A stretch of DNA of 64,000 bases from Dillenia suffruticosa (GCA_033439265.1 JAVTVX010000029.1:193501-257500); one strand, 5' to 3'. Positions 1 through 11,343 are shown, counted from the stretch's first letter. Numbers and translations: made by a program. The notes: generated by a model from the letters alone, not told the origin.

Positions 1-843
1 CTGTCATGTAAGTTTTTGTGATATTAGAATAAGTCATATATCAAAATTCAAAAATATATTTAAAATTAATTTTGAGAAATTTTCAAAAGTAAAAATTTTT
101 TATCCTTCCAAGTGTCAAAACTAAGTTTTTTCCATATAAATTATCAATGAGCTCTCAAAATTAGTAAAAATAGAAGAGAAAATCTTCCTGTAGTTTCCAA
201 ACCACCAAACTCAAAACTCTTTCTTTTCCATTGCCTGCCCACATACACATAAAATTTGATACGATGTGTTGACTAAATTCTGTAAATTAGGGTTTAGCTG
301 TTTAGTTGTAGAAGGTAAATGTGCTCGGTTTTTGTATAAAATGTTTTTCAACTTAGTATGGGGTAGAGGAAAGATAGGGTTATATATATATATAAATTTT
401 TTCTTATATTTTTTAATAAAAAAATAATTTTTACGTTTCAAATTTATAATCTCAAAATCATCTGTTTAGTTATAGAAGGTAAAAGAGATAAATATATTAC
501 ATTTAAATTAAAAACGTAACCCTGCAAACATATTATCTCGCATTCCATCAAATACAATCTAATGATAAAAGGATCTTTATTGGATATTTGTAGTAAATTG
601 TACTTATTCTGTCTGCATACTCTTGTGACTGTGAGTGCAAGAGAAAAGGTTCTAAGAAGGGGAATAACCCCATCCAAAAAATTGGAGTTGAAGTTAGAAC
701 AGGTGTTTGGATTCATTCCATTTTTTGAAAGATGTAATCAATGATTATGCGGTATACAATGAGAAAGGCCTTGGGTTCGAGAAAAGGTTATGCATACGGG
801 CATAAACCGGAAATTTGAATTTAAATAATGGCACAAAACTGTA
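1..843. other. AT-rich intergenic DNA
   Basis: No supported gene. Short open frames here are AT-rich, with no domain signature or splice context. A short TA repeat lies near 380-395. The sequence ttgggttcgag near 770-780 looks like an isolated B-box, but no matching A-box or body was found. Confidence 0.6.
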
Positions 844-858
844 TGACGAGCACAATTG

Positions 859-1063
859 TTTTTTTTTTTTTTTTTTGTCTCTTGAACTTGGTTCACGGTT
901 AAATATCCAGATTTTTATTCTGATTAATTTTCGATCGACCTGTTATCGAGTTCCAATCGGGAGGGAGCTCTCTCAATATTGTTTTTGTCATTATCAAGAC
1001 TCAAACCCCGATTCTTGGTGTGGAGTGTTAGTGCCTTTTCTATTAAACCAATAAAGCATTGAT
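859..1063 (-). repeat. tRNA-derived SINE with target-site duplication
   Basis: Read on the minus strand, the element has a tRNA-like head with an A-box-like TGGTTTAATAG and a B-box-like GGGGTTTGAGTC. A body of about 130 bp and a poly(A) tail follow; the tail is the T-run at 859-876. It is flanked by near-identical 15-bp repeats, tgacgagcacaattg (844-858) and tgacgaacacaattg (1064-1078), which fit a LINE-mobilised insertion. The body is related to copies near 16.2, 17.4, 17.6, 34.5, 35.5 and 41.0 kb. The element has no coding capacity. Confidence 0.8.
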
Positions 1064-1176
1064 TGACGAACACAATTGTGCAAAGACATTTAATAACAAA
1101 AATAGCTTGCAAAAAGGTTGAGATGACAAAAAAGAAAAAATTAAAGGAAAGAAAAGGCAGCAGAAAAATATAGACT

Positions 1177-1852
1177 TGATGGGAGATGGCCCAAAAGCCC
1201 ATCTTTCTTGTAATACTTGAAATCCTTTAAGCCCAAAATCTAGCAAATGCGCATCGGCATCATAAGATTTGTCTCAAAAGGACAAGTATGGTCCCCCTCT
1301 TCGGTAGACCATATCGACTTATCTCGATAGCAAGCTGATAGCCTTGTAGTCCTCATCAACATCTGGTAAGCGAAAAGGCTTTCTAGATAAGGAAAGGAAT
1401 CTTAAATATCTAATCCATAAAGAAGGAAATCTTCTCAACCCGTAGGATTTTTCAAGCGACAAGGATCCCGAATTTTTTGAGAATGTTTGACTAGAGTTCT
1501 AATATCTCACAACATCTCCAAAGGAAACTAGGGTTTTCATACCTCGAAGGCATACAGCTCACGAGATTCATGCCTATAAGTACATCATGCATACGGCTAC
1601 CCAGATACATTCTCTTAAAACTATATACTTACAAATGAAACTACAAAGGGTTCTCACTCTCAACCCTTCTCTTGGCTCAGTGTGTTTTTTTCTTTTTTGA
1701 AAACTGTTCTTTTTGACTTGATCGTTGGAGTTTTCCCGTCGGAACACCCTCTGGAGGTTTTTTGCAAGTTTCATCTCATTGGTTGGAGCAGCTGTCAAGA
1801 CTCCCACTCGAGTTTTGGAAGCCGATATCTGTAGAATCAGAACTTACCACCA
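1177..1852 (+). repeat. 5' LTR of gag-less copy 1
   Basis: Matches 7472-8148 end to end, sharing blocks such as ggtccccctcttcggt and cctttaagcccaaaat. It starts TGAT and ends CCA. The LTR supplies promoter and polyadenylation functions in intact elements; no start site can be read with confidence here. Confidence 0.85.
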
Positions 1853-1856
1853 ATAG

Positions 1857-1875
1857 AGTTGCACTGTCTGTGGGA
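1857..1875 (+). other. Primer-binding site of copy 1
   Basis: agttgcactgtctgtggga follows the LTR end by a few bases. It matches the site of copy 2 (attggcactgtccgtgggaa) and the inverted site of copy 3, with one G missing. Minus-strand DNA synthesis starts at such a site from a host tRNA 3' end. Confidence 0.7.
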
Positions 1876-1929
1876 GCTGACTGATTTTCAGACTAAAAGT
1901 GTTCTTCATTCCTAGTTAAGACAATCGCA

Positions 1930-2420
1930 AAAAGAAAGAGACCAATTATTGGTTTCGACGATGACGATTTAGTCGAAGTCAACCTCCACCATAGTGACCT
2001 CTAGTTATCACTATCAAGATAGAATCTTATTCATCAAGAGGGTTTTCGTTGATCAGGGAGCAAATTGCAACCTCTTCTTTTGGGATATCTACCAACAAAT
2101 GGATTTCAATTCATTTCATCTCCAGCTCTCCACCGGAACTCTCAAAGGTCTTTCAGAAGAATGCATAAACCTAGAAGGTATTGCCCCTCTTATTGTGACC
2201 TTGGGAACACCCCCAACCATGCAACCCCCAAGGTTGCTTTTCATGTCGTAAAATTACTCTCTCCCTATAATAGTATTTTGGTTCGTCTAAGTTTAGACGA
2301 ATTAAAGGCATTACCCAGTACGAAACATATAAAAATCAAGTTTAGGATATCGCTAGGAACTGCTACTCTTTACAGCGACTCTAATCCCTACACTTTTTCT
2401 ACAGTTGGGGGTGAGTAAGA
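1930..2420 (+). pseudogene. Retropepsin (protease) region, decayed, copy 1
   Basis: Aspartic protease of the polyprotein. A linker with a run of four Asp (FDDDDL) begins at 1954, followed by VFVDQGANCNLFFW near 2045-2080. That block corresponds to the retropepsin active-site region, with D-Q-G in place of the usual D-S/T-G. Further on, VTLGTPP and LPSTKHIKIKF are recognisable from other Tat elements. The reading frame changes near 2160-2260, so the domain is frameshifted. Proteases of this class cut Gag-Pol; here the frame begins almost at the primer site and no Gag precedes it. Confidence 0.75.
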
Positions 2421-2576
2421 GAATTTCCCAATTAATACTCTGGAACTCAGAGATGATACCGAGTAAGTGTATAAACCAAAACCTACCGAAGAAGTGATTG
2501 AGATCCCCCTTATCGACCTCCTTGGCCAGAATGTTTGGATCATTGAGCGCCTACGCCGCCACTCTAAAGTCTTTGC

Positions 2577-3400
2577 TTGGTCCCCAAAAACACGCTCAGA
2601 ATCCACCCATCAATTATAGTTTACAAGTTGACGGTTGACGCTAATCATAAACTGATCAAACAAAAGAAAATGGTGTTTGCCCTTGAGCGTCAACGTGCCA
2701 TACAAAAAGAGGTTCAGAAGCTCCTGACGATAGGGTTTATCCGTAAAGTAAAATATCCATAATGGCTAGCCAATGTAGTCCTAGTAAAAAAAACTAATGG
2801 CAAATGGAGAATATGCATAGACTTTATAGACCTCAACAAGGCATATCCAAAAGATAGCTACCCACTCCCTAACATTGATAAATTGGTAGACAACTTCTTA
2901 GGTCATCAGCTCTTGAGTTTCATGGATGCCTCTTCCAAATACGTATGGTACCCGAAAATGAAAAGAAAACAAGTTTCATTACCGAATTCGGCATGTACTA
3001 TTGCAAGGTCATGCCATTCAGCTTTAAAATACAATTTAGTAGGAACGTAAAGACATACGTCGATAACATACTCGTCAAGAGCGCCGGTCTGGAGGCCTAT
3101 GTCATAGATTTAGAAGAAACTTTTCAGACTCTGGAGCACTATAACATGCGACTGAATTCAATAAAGTATACCTTCGGAGTCACATCAGAAAAGTTCATGG
3201 CCTTCATGATTACCAACCGGGGGATCGAAGCAAATCCCAAAAAAAGACAGGCCATATTAAACATGACACCACTCCAAATACTAAAGGAGATGCAACGCCT
3301 TACAAGCAGAACAGCGGTACTTAGTAGATTCATGTCAAAAGTGAGGGAGAGATACAAACCCTTCTTCGATACTCTAAAAAGATCTCAGAAGTTCGTTTGA
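2577..3400 (+). pseudogene. Reverse transcriptase region, decayed, copy 1
   Basis: The segment KQKKMVFALERQRAIQKEV is followed by an in-frame stop, then by WRICIDFIDLNKAYPKDSYP and LLSFMDASS, the RT fingers and palm. Beyond this, a stretch corresponding to the region before the catalytic turn is missing: the frame runs from KIQF into TYVDNILVKS. The catalytic box is YVDN instead of YVDD, so one metal-binding Asp is lost. The connection region continues to about 3400. The product could not polymerise DNA. Confidence 0.85.
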
Positions 3401-4290
3401 ATGCTCGAATGCCAAACAGCTTTTGAACAACTCAAGAAATACCTCATGTCCCCCTCGTTGCTCTCTCCTCCCGTCATCGGTGAGAAACCCTACTTATACA
3501 TCTCTATCTCTGGTCGAGCGCTTTGCTTTATTCTCTTGAGGCAGGAGTCTACTGTTCAAAAGCCAGTCTACTACATTAGCTGAGTACTCCAAGAATCAGA
3601 AATCAATTACCGGCCAATTGAGAAGATAACCTATGCTCTTGTTATCTTAACTATGCACCTCCGACCATACTTTCAGGCTCATACTATTATGGCACTTACC
3701 GATTAGTCACTGAAGCAGATCTTTCAAAGAAGGGTCTTTACTCGTCTCATCATGTGCAGTGTAGAACTAGGAAAATTCGATATTCAGAACCGGCCCAAAC
3801 CAGTGATTAAATGTCAAGCTCTCGCAGATTTCATTCTCAAATGCACATTCCCGATTCCCATTGAAACAGAATTTACTGTTTACCAAGAAAAGTGGTCATT
3901 ACCAGAGTAGACATTACATGTCGACGGGTTGTCAAATTCCTTAGGGAGTGGTGCTGGACTCATATTAATGGGTCCTGATGGTCTCAAAGTGGAATACGCC
4001 CTTAGCTTTGATTTCAGAGCTACACATAATCAAGTTGAATATGAAACCCTACTAACGGGACTACGAATTGCCACATCCTTAGGAATTCGGAGCGTCCGAG
4101 TGTTCACCGATAGTCAATTAGTTGTCAAACAAGTTAAAGGGATCTACGAGACTAAGGACTCAATCATAGCGAGGTATCTGAGCAAATTACACGAACGACA
4201 AACAAACTAGGCAAGGTAGTCATATAGCAAATCCCTCGATTAGAATATGCAGGCCGATACATTTTCTAAATTGGCTAACTCATACTCAGT
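3401..4290 (+). pseudogene. RNase H plus second (archaeal-type) RNase H, copy 1
   Basis: The usual Ty3 RNase H comes first: FEQLKKYLMSPSLLSPP at 3422 onward, then VQKPVYYIS before a stop. A second RNase H-like domain begins near 3912 with LHVDG, continues with GAGLILMGPDG, NQVEYETLLTGL and VFTDSQLVVKQV, and stops at 4210. A second RNase H in this position is a known mark of plant Tat elements. Asp and Glu at the expected positions remain, but stops and frameshifts separate the pieces. Confidence 0.8.
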
Positions 4291-4303
4291 TGCTACTAGT
4301 TGA

Positions 4304-5620
4304 ATGGTATGTATCGAAAGCCTGCCATGCCCTAGTATCAATGAGCCCAAACGCATTCTCTCGGTAAACCAGTTACCGAGTTGGAAAGACTCCATAGAGA
4401 CCTATTTCAAACATGATCATTTACCAGACTCACTGACCGAAGTGGCGAAGCTGAAACGAAAGGCTGCTTATTATGCAATCATTAATGGTGATCTGTATAA
4501 GAAGTCCTTCACTCACCCATACTTGAGATGTCTAACTCCTGAGAAAGGAGGCTATATCCTTCGAGAAATCCACGAATGGATATACGGTAATCACCTAAGT
4601 ACCCGAAATCTATTCAGCAAGGTCTTACGTCAAAGATACTATTGGCCAACTTTGAAGACTGACTCTAACGAGTATGTTAAGAGATGTTATAAATGTCAAT
4701 ATTTCTCTTCGGTGCCCTGATTACCTTTAATCAAACTCAATCCAATAACGAGTCCTTGCTCGTTTGCTCAATGGAGGATAGACATTCTCAGACTATTCCC
4801 GCCAGCCACCAGAAAACGGAGGTTCCTAGTCGTAGCCATCGACTACTTTACTAAATGGGTAAAAGCTAAACCATTGGCTTAGATAAAAGCTGTGAAAATA
4901 TGAACATTTGTATGGACTCACATCGTCACCCGGTTTGGCATATCTCATGTTATCATCACCAACAATGGGAAATAGTTCAGTAACAAAAGTTTCCAAGAGT
5001 TCTATGAAAAGTTTGAAATCCAATATTGTTTCTCGATCATAGCCCATCTACAAACCAACGGTCTCGCAGAAATAATGAACAGAATGATTCTACAGGAGCT
5101 GAAAACAGCACTCAATGAGGCTAAAGGACATTGGATAACGAATCGTATGGCATCCTTTGGACATATCGTACCACACCTCAACGGACAACTGGGGAGACAC
5201 CATTTAGCCTTACATACGGATGTGAAGCTGTCATTCCTGTGGAAATAGAAATTCATCCACTCTAGATAGACTAGTACGATGCCTTACAGAATGAACCTGT
5301 TCTATGAGAGTAGTTAGATCTGCTTCGTGAGTTACGGGAGACTGCGTCTACTTGAATGATAGCTTATTAATAGTAGATGGCTAGATATTATAATAAGCGG
5401 GTTACAATAGAGTTTTCAGGTCAGGCGACCTAGTCCTAAAGAAAGTGGTAGCCACCGGCCAGCCCCTGCCAGGGGCCAAACTAGCACCAAACTGGGAAAG
5501 TTCTTATCAAATACAATCGGTCATTCAACGAGGGACTTATCATCTCAGTAACCTGAACAGATTAATAGTACCCTGGACATGAAACTCGAAGAACTTACGC
5601 ATTTACTATCAGTAATCCTT
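4304..5620 (+). pseudogene. Integrase region, decayed, copy 1
   Basis: The zinc-binding HHCC segment (H-EWIYGNH ... CYKCQ) runs to a stop near 4720. The catalytic core follows in broken frames: DILRLFPPATRKRRFL, VAIDYFTKWVKAK, then VIITNNGK where a catalytic Asp is expected, then LQTNGLAEIMNRM with the conserved Glu. A C-terminal tail with RYYNKRV and related residues extends to about 5620. Several stops and an Asp-to-Asn change make it nonfunctional. Confidence 0.8.
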
Positions 5621-5689
5621 GTCTCCTATAGCGTGTAAATCTCCTTCCGAATAAGATCCCTATGATCTTTCATTGTTATACTATTTTAC

Positions 5690-6300
5690 CTATTAGTTGA
5701 TTTTTTAACGAACGTAGCATACTGTCATCAAGGGATGCCACTTCCAGATGGGTAAGTATGGCTCATCCTATCGGTTGATTTTTTAATGAACGTAGCATGT
5801 CATCATCAAAGGACGCTACTTCCAAATAGGTAAGCACGACCTATCCTATCGGTTGACTTCTTAACGAACGTAACATACCGTCATTAAGGGATACCATTCC
5901 CAGACAGGTAGACACGACCCATCTTATCGATTGATTTCTTAACAAACATAACATGCCATCATTAAAGGATGGTACTCCCAGATAGGTAGGTACGGCCCAT
6001 CCTATCGGTTGATTTCTTAACGAACACAGCGTGCCATCACTAAGGGATGTTACTTACAGACGGGTAGGCACGGTCTATCCTATTGGTTGATTTCCTAACG
6101 AATGTAATGTACGGTCAATAACGGATACTACTCCCAGGCGGGTTAGGCACGACCCATCTCGTTAGTTAATCCCTAATGTGGTCATTAGTGAACATCTCAT
6201 CAACTGATCTTATAATAAATGAAGTGTGCTGTTAATAAGAAACTTGACTTCCAAACAGGTAGACACGGCTCATCGTATTATTCAGTTTCAAACGAACGCG
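5690..6300 (+). repeat. 78-bp tandem array in the 3' region of copy 1
   Basis: The word ttga(t/c)tt recurs at 5697, 5775, 5853, 5931, 6009 and 6087, a strict 78-bp period, with weaker copies beyond. Each unit holds cttaacgaacgtaac, a block like tcattaagggat and gggtaggcacgaccca. Units have diverged in sequence but kept their length. The array lies between the integrase end and the 3' leader. Copy 3 carries a related array on the opposite strand. Confidence 0.9.
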
Positions 6301-7471
6301 CTGAACTTATCACCCCGATGGGTAAAAACAGATTATTTTTGCGAATTAAAGAAATAGCTAGAAATACTCCGGTGAGAAGAAAGTTAACTTTCACTATGGT
6401 AAAGGTAAGTCTTGGACGCATAATTTAAATGTATCAAACAATTTCATTATGTTTTAAAAAGCAAATACATAACCGGATACACCATGAGAAAATTTATAAG
6501 TCCCCAAGTCGGACCAAATCCTATAAGCAGATATACATCGGGAACTAAAATAGTTCATGAGATGCCATTGAAAAGAAATGTCAAGGGATCTTCAATGCAA
6601 TCGGAGAATACAAAAATAGTAAGCAGGAGTTCGAAAGGATTTTGACAAGGTAGGAGTTTGCCAAAACTGAACAACACATCGTCAAGACCCCTTTACTTAC
6701 CTTCAAGTCCAGACTTCTCATCACACAAGATGGGACAAGAAGCCTGTAGAAAAAGGAGTTGAGGAGGGTAAGAGATGGCCAAAAAATTAAAAGTTCTCTA
6801 CCATCTCCACCCCTCTTACTCCACTTATCACCCGACTTGAGATGATGCCAAAGCCGTACCTCCAACAACTTCTGTTGCACCTATCGATCAGACTATTGTT
6901 CTGATCTTGAGAAGAGAGCTTCCATCGCAAGCAATGATTCTCTCTGCCCAAAGGGAGAACATGTAAGCCCCGACAGATTCCATCGCGACATGATGGAACC
7001 TCATATCGGGAGCTCTAAATATGATGGAACCTCATATCGGTGGACGTTCTTTATGGCTCGGTATTTGGTGGCTCAAGTGGCTTAAGTGGCTCAAGTCCCA
7101 TTCTTACACTACCTTTCAAAGAAAAGGGACACACGGTTTCAAAAGGTTTAGGATATAAAAGGAGAGAACAATACACCACTAAAAATCATTTCATATGGCA
7201 CAATTCCAGTGAACTCCTCCCAATGTATAGGAGGAGGAGACATGATAAATACGAATCTAGATAATCGAAGCATTGCAATGGAAGATGTGCACATTCCAAT
7301 AGAAGATACGCACAATAAATAAACAGTGTAGGTTTTTCAACTTCCCACGTCACATCGGGTAAAAATGCATTTACTTGAAAAAATACTGTCATTAATAACC
7401 ATGCGTACCAGCGAGTGGATTCTCTTGCTCCATGAGTCATCCATTCGGATGATCTCAGGAGTGGGGGCAAA
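6301..7471 (+). other. 3' untranslated leader and polypurine tract of copy 1
   Basis: No coding domain was recognised. The stretch ends in aggagtgggggcaaa (7457-7471), the primer for plus-strand synthesis, abutting the 3' LTR. A short direct repeat atgatggaacctcatatcgg occurs near 6992 and 7020. The open frames at 6581-6880 and 7186-7470 look like noise. Confidence 0.65.
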
Positions 7472-8148
7472 TGATAGGACGTGGCCTAAAAGCTCATCTC
7501 CTCTAAATACTTGAAGTCCTTTAAGCCCAAAATATAACAAATGCGTATCAGTGTTATAGGGTTTGTCTCAGAAGGATGAGCTTGGTCCCCCTCTTCGGTG
7601 GACCAAATCGACTTATCTTGATGGCAACCTAATCAACTCGTAGCTCTCATCGACATCCAACAAACGTAAAGGCTTTTTAGATAAGGAATGGAATCTTAAA
7701 TATCTAATCCATAATGAAGGAAATCTGCTCAACCCGCGGGACTTTCCAAAGGATATGGATCCCAAATCTTTTAAGAATATTTGACTAGAATCTTAAGATC
7801 TCGAGACATCTCCACAAGAAAACTAGGGTTGTCACACCCTGAAGGTATACAGCTCATGAGATACATGTCTATAAGTATATCATGCATATGGCTACCCAGG
7901 TATGTTCTATTAGAACTATACACTTTAGACACAAGACTGCAAAGGGCTCTCACTCGCGGCCTTTCTCTCAGCTCAATTTGCTTCTATCTGTTTCAAAAAC
8001 CGCTTCTTTTGACTAGAGCGTCAGAGTCTCTCCGCTGGAGTACCCTTCGATGTTCTTTTGCAGGTTTCGTCTCATTGGTTAGAGTAGCTGTCAAGACTTC
8101 TACTCAAGCTTAGGAAGCTGGTATTTGTAGAGCCAAAACCCACCTCCA
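7472..8148 (+). repeat. 3' LTR of gag-less copy 1
   Basis: Collinear with 1177-1852. It starts TGATAGGACGTGG next to the polypurine tract and ends near acctcca. Substitutions are scattered along its length, and no solo-LTR rearrangement is seen. Confidence 0.85.
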
Positions 8149-8762
8149 AGAAGACTTTAATGCAAGAGAATGAAAGCTTGCAAGAAACCTAGTTGGTAAT
8201 GCAGAAAAGGAGCAATATTATCAACTTTGGGCATATCTAGATGTAGGTATGGGGGGACATGCAAAATGGAAATAGGTTTGTTGAGAGCAAGACAAGCCTT
8301 GGTAAGGAGCTCTATATTTGCTCAAAGACATGTAAAAGGGGATTTCTTGCAACATGTAGACGTTTTTATGGTGTCCGGAAGAATATGTATTGCATTAAGG
8401 CATATATCCAAACTCCAAAGAACGATTGAGAAGGCGGTGTTAGTTCTGGTACATAAAATTTGCATTCTTAATTCTGAATCGATTTTTGCTATAGTTAATT
8501 GTCCACGGAGAAACTTTTATATTCTTTTCTTGCCTGACTAATACTCTAATTTACTATCCTCCACGGGACATGAAGAGCAATAAAAGAAGCCCTAGGCAGG
8601 ATTAGTGAAGGATAACGGAGGCTTTTGATGGCTGCATTTGAGTCGTTTTAGTTGTCTGGGGAATCTGCAGAGACCGAGCAAAGTATATGTCAGTAAAATT
8701 GATTTGGCAATGGAAGTTTTATTAGTTATACCATGAAAGAAGCATATACTTGCAAGTAGGCA

Positions 8763-9017
8763 GGAGATGCGGTCAATGCGCAGTCCACATCGGGCAGGCA
8801 ATTGCTGTGCATCGCTAGTGTTGATGCCAGCAGCTTGCTGGAGAGTAGCAGTGGTGGTGCGGATCATGTTGCACAGGCATTCTGGGTTTGTCTTGATCAA
8901 AGATTCCAGAGGATTGCAGCAGCTGCTAGGCGGGTCATCGGTTCTGTTCAAGTAATTGAGGCAAGGAGCCAGCTGGCTTATGCGTCTCTCCCACCTGTTG
9001 CCCCTCCAAGTACCTAA
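8763..9017 (+). CDS. Unidentified terminal exon (3' end of a host gene or fragment)
   Basis: A splice acceptor (gcaagtaggcag) is followed by an open frame of about 84 codons ending in TAA at 9015-9017. The peptide begins DAVNAQSTSGRQLLCIASVD, continues through QAFWVCLDQRFQRIAAAA and ends SLPPVAPPST. Base composition and codon use look coding and differ from the flanks. It has no ATG near its start, so I read it as a last exon. The region just upstream contains the 3' LTR of gag-less copy 1, so the 5' part of the gene may be lost or displaced. A short peptide near 8208-8260 (KEQYYQLWAYLDVGM) might be another exon. I do not recognise the family. Confidence 0.4.
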   Translation, partial: GDAVNAQSTSGRQLLCIASVDASSLLESSSGGADHVAQAFWVCLDQRFQRIAAAARRVIGSVQVIEARSQLAYASLPPVAPPST

Positions 9018-10249
9018 CCAACACGAGTAGTGCTAAGAGTAAGGAACAAACCATCATTGAATTGCTCCCTCTGCATCTCACGGCCAGCTTTCATGTTTAT
9101 CCGATCCATCTTCTTTTCTCTGTTAAATCTTCACTTAGATCAATCCCTCCATATTTATATGAATTATGGGTGGTGAATGTGTTTGCCGGAGTTAAAAGTG
9201 CACCAAATGATGTGAGGAAGAGTTTGGTCAGCAAATTGAAAGGGGGGGGGGGTGGGGTTACTTTACTCTTTTCCCGTATAAGAATATGGTGGTGGTGGTT
9301 AAAAAAGTGTCCATGGGGGCAGTTGGAAAATGGTTGAGCTACTTGGGGGGAGATATATCTAATATATAATATAGTATACCATTCTAATACAGCAAGCAAA
9401 AATTGAAGCATGGGTTGCCCGTAGTCGTCTTCCACTCCCCCCTCAACACCGACTGATGTATATATGCATGCTGCTTCATTAGACTCGTGTCCCGCAAATC
9501 GACCATCATTAATTCACCAAAAACTTGCAGAAGCTCTGCCCCACAGCTCAAACTCATAATATCCCTTTACCATTTCCCAAAAGGAAAGAAAACTGCTATG
9601 GTAATTAGTAACACTAGACAAGCAACCAACATTTACCAAACCAGCCCTACATTCCACATCACATCACATGGTGCTTGGCCGTGGGTTTCACCCATTTCTC
9701 AAGGCCATGCATTATCGAATGATGGGCCGTCAAGTGGAACTTTGATTGGCCATGCGTTAACAGGTCCATTTATTAAAAAGAACGCAATAGAGCATAAGCA
9801 AGCCTCGAGCTCCACATGAGATCATGATCATTGAGAAATGTTGAAGAAAGAGTATGCACAGCACGATACACGGCAGGATGTTGGAAAGTGGCTCCCCTGA
9901 AGAATAGAATTGCACAAAATTGACAAATGCCATTCTACTATTCTCAGAGTGAGCCTCTCATCACAAAAAGCACATATAAATTTTAGAAGAAAAGAAAAGA
10001 AAAATTACAAAGGCACAAGGGAAGGATGCAAACCAAAACTCCTAACAAAGCAGAGCGACATACACGCCACTACATAAAAAAGGAAAAAGAAAAAGAGCCA
10101 CGTTATCGATATCTACTATAGAGTCTACTATATAGATATTATAATACATACAGTAAGGAAAGTAATAATTTGAAACAAAGCCAGAGCCAGGGAAATTCAA
10201 ATTCCGCCCAACAGAACACCCATGAGTCATAACCTGCTAAGGGTGGATG
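9018..10249. other. Intergenic DNA between the terminal exon and the ERF gene
   Basis: No supported gene. It contains a G-run at 9241-9250. The right part probably includes the 3' untranslated region of the minus-strand ERF gene. Open frames at 9062-9337 and 9487-9819 lack domains. Confidence 0.5.
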
Positions 10250-11227
10250 TCAGTAGAAAAATGCGGAAGAGCCCAAATTGAAGGAGTCGGGCATAGAATC
10301 AGAAACGGGGGGCATCCGACCAAAGAGAGGACTGTGTTGGACATACTCCGCGGTGGTGTCGAATCCCCAATAGGAGGAGCCATTATTCCCTCCGGCCTCC
10401 AAGGAGGCAGCTGCAGGGGCATTGGTTGTGGTTGTGCCCATCTCGAGGAGACTTGTGGAAAGGGAATCAATGTCCCAACCCTGAGCTTGATGATCATGAT
10501 CACGATCATAGTTACTATTATAAGGTATAGAGTGCGAGTTACTAGAAATGTCGCTATTGGGCAGGGGAGGGAGCTGGTGATGGTGATGATGATCATTCAT
10601 TTCGGGGATAAATAAGTGATGAGATGAGTCAGAGTGGGTGTGGGTGTGGGACAAAAGCTGCTCATAGGCAGAGTCGTTTGAGGCATAACTTTGCTGGTAA
10701 GAAAATTTGGATGAGTCATCGGGGAGAGGGTCGTAAAAGAAATGGTTGTGGTCGTGGGTGTGGGGGTTGGGGTTGGGGTTGGGAGGAGGAATACTATTAA
10801 TGAAGGAGGCAAAATAGTCCTGTTGCTGCTGACCCTGTTGGTCGTCAGGGGAGATGATGGAGGTGACAGAAGAACCAGGAGGCATGTCAGTGTAGACGAA
10901 GTTGGTGCGAGCGCGAGAGCCTCTCATGGAGCGAGCAGCCCTGTCGTAGGCGAGGGCAGCCTCCTCGGCAGTGTCAAAAGTGCCGAGCCAGTGCCTCTCT
11001 TTGGTGGTTGGGTCCCTTATCTCTGCTGCATATCTGCCCCACGGCCTCCGCCTCACCCCAAGATATCTTCCTCCTGCACTTGCTGTACTTGTACTTCCGC
11101 TGCTGCTGTCCTGTTGTGCTGCTGATTGCTTCTTCTTGTTTTTGGATGATGACCCTGCCGTATTCATGTCGTTTTCACTTTGATATTGGAATTGCAAAAT
11201 ATTATATGATTTATTCACTACAGACAC
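10250..11227 (-). CDS. PUCHI: AP2/ERF transcription factor, PUCHI/FZP-like (ERF group VIIIb)
   Basis: Intronless gene for a 325-residue nuclear DNA-binding protein. One AP2/ERF domain spans about residues 54-111: [20 protein letters not shown], then [20 protein letters not shown]. The Ala and Asp positions are typical of ERF rather than DREB proteins. The following segment, RTNFVY then [11 protein letters not shown], is typical of the PUCHI / FRIZZY PANICLE / BRANCHED SILKLESS group, which sets organ boundaries in lateral roots and flowers. The C-terminal half is low in complexity, with NPNPNP and several His-rich runs, and ends GSSAFFY. A second ATG at residue 21 ([14 protein letters not shown]) would give 305 residues and is equally plausible. 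LEAFY PETIOLE is the nearest alternative family member. Confidence 0.92.
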   Translation of the reverse strand: MSVVNKSYNILQFQYQSENDMNTAGSSSKNKKKQSAAQQDSSSGSTSTASAGGRYLGVRRRPWGRYAAEIRDPTTKERHWLGTFDTAEEAALAYDRAARSMRGSRARTNFVYTDMPPGSSVTSIISPDDQQGQQQQDYFASFINSIPPPNPNPNPHTHDHNHFFYDPLPDDSSKFSYQQSYASNDSAYEQLLSHTHTHSDSSHHLFIPEMNDHHHHHQLPPLPNSDISSNSHSIPYNSNYDRDHDHQAQGWDIDSLSTSLLEMGTTTTNAPAAASLEAGGNNGSSYWGFDTTAEYVQHSPLFGRMPPVSDSMPDSFNLGSSAFFY

Positions 11228-11332
11228 ACAAACTTCTTCAATAATTTTTGCATCAAAGACAGATGAGTCGGTACACCGTTCGTGCTCTCTCAGTGCACAT
11301 GTGCCTGGTTCTAGGACGCATGCCCCCTTCCC

Positions 11333-11343
11333 TCTTTATATAG
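11333..11343 (-). promoter_or_regulatory. TATA box of the ERF gene
   Basis: On the minus strand the sequence reads CTATATAAAG, about 105 bp upstream of the first ATG and 165 bp upstream of the second. A start site near 11305 would follow. No other core element was identified. Confidence 0.6.

Larger units (their letters stand above)
1177..8148 (+). mobile_element. Ty3/gypsy LTR retrotransposon, Tat-like, gag-less copy 1
   Basis: Complete but decayed element. The LTRs are at 1177-1852 and 7472-8148 (676 and 677 bp), starting TGATGGGAG and TGATAGGAC. The primer-binding site follows the 5' LTR, and the polypurine tract aggagtgggggcaaa (7457-7471) abuts the 3' LTR. Internal order is protease, reverse transcriptase, RNase H, second RNase H, integrase, tandem repeats and 3' leader. 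Order and sequence fit the plant Tat lineage with its extra RNase H. No gag lies between primer site and protease. The LTRs differ at roughly one base in eight over the first 150 bp, so the insertion is old. The flanking 5-mers agact and agaag match only partly, so the target duplication is unresolved. Confidence 0.9.

Noticed and set aside
1172..8156. 5-bp target duplication agact around gag-less copy 1
   Set aside because: The right-hand agact is at 8152-8156, 3-4 bp beyond the LTR end supported by alignment; the directly adjacent bases match only partly.
10237..11244. Open frames on the opposite strand or other frames of the ERF gene
   Set aside because: The AP2 domain fixes the minus-strand frame; the others lack domains.
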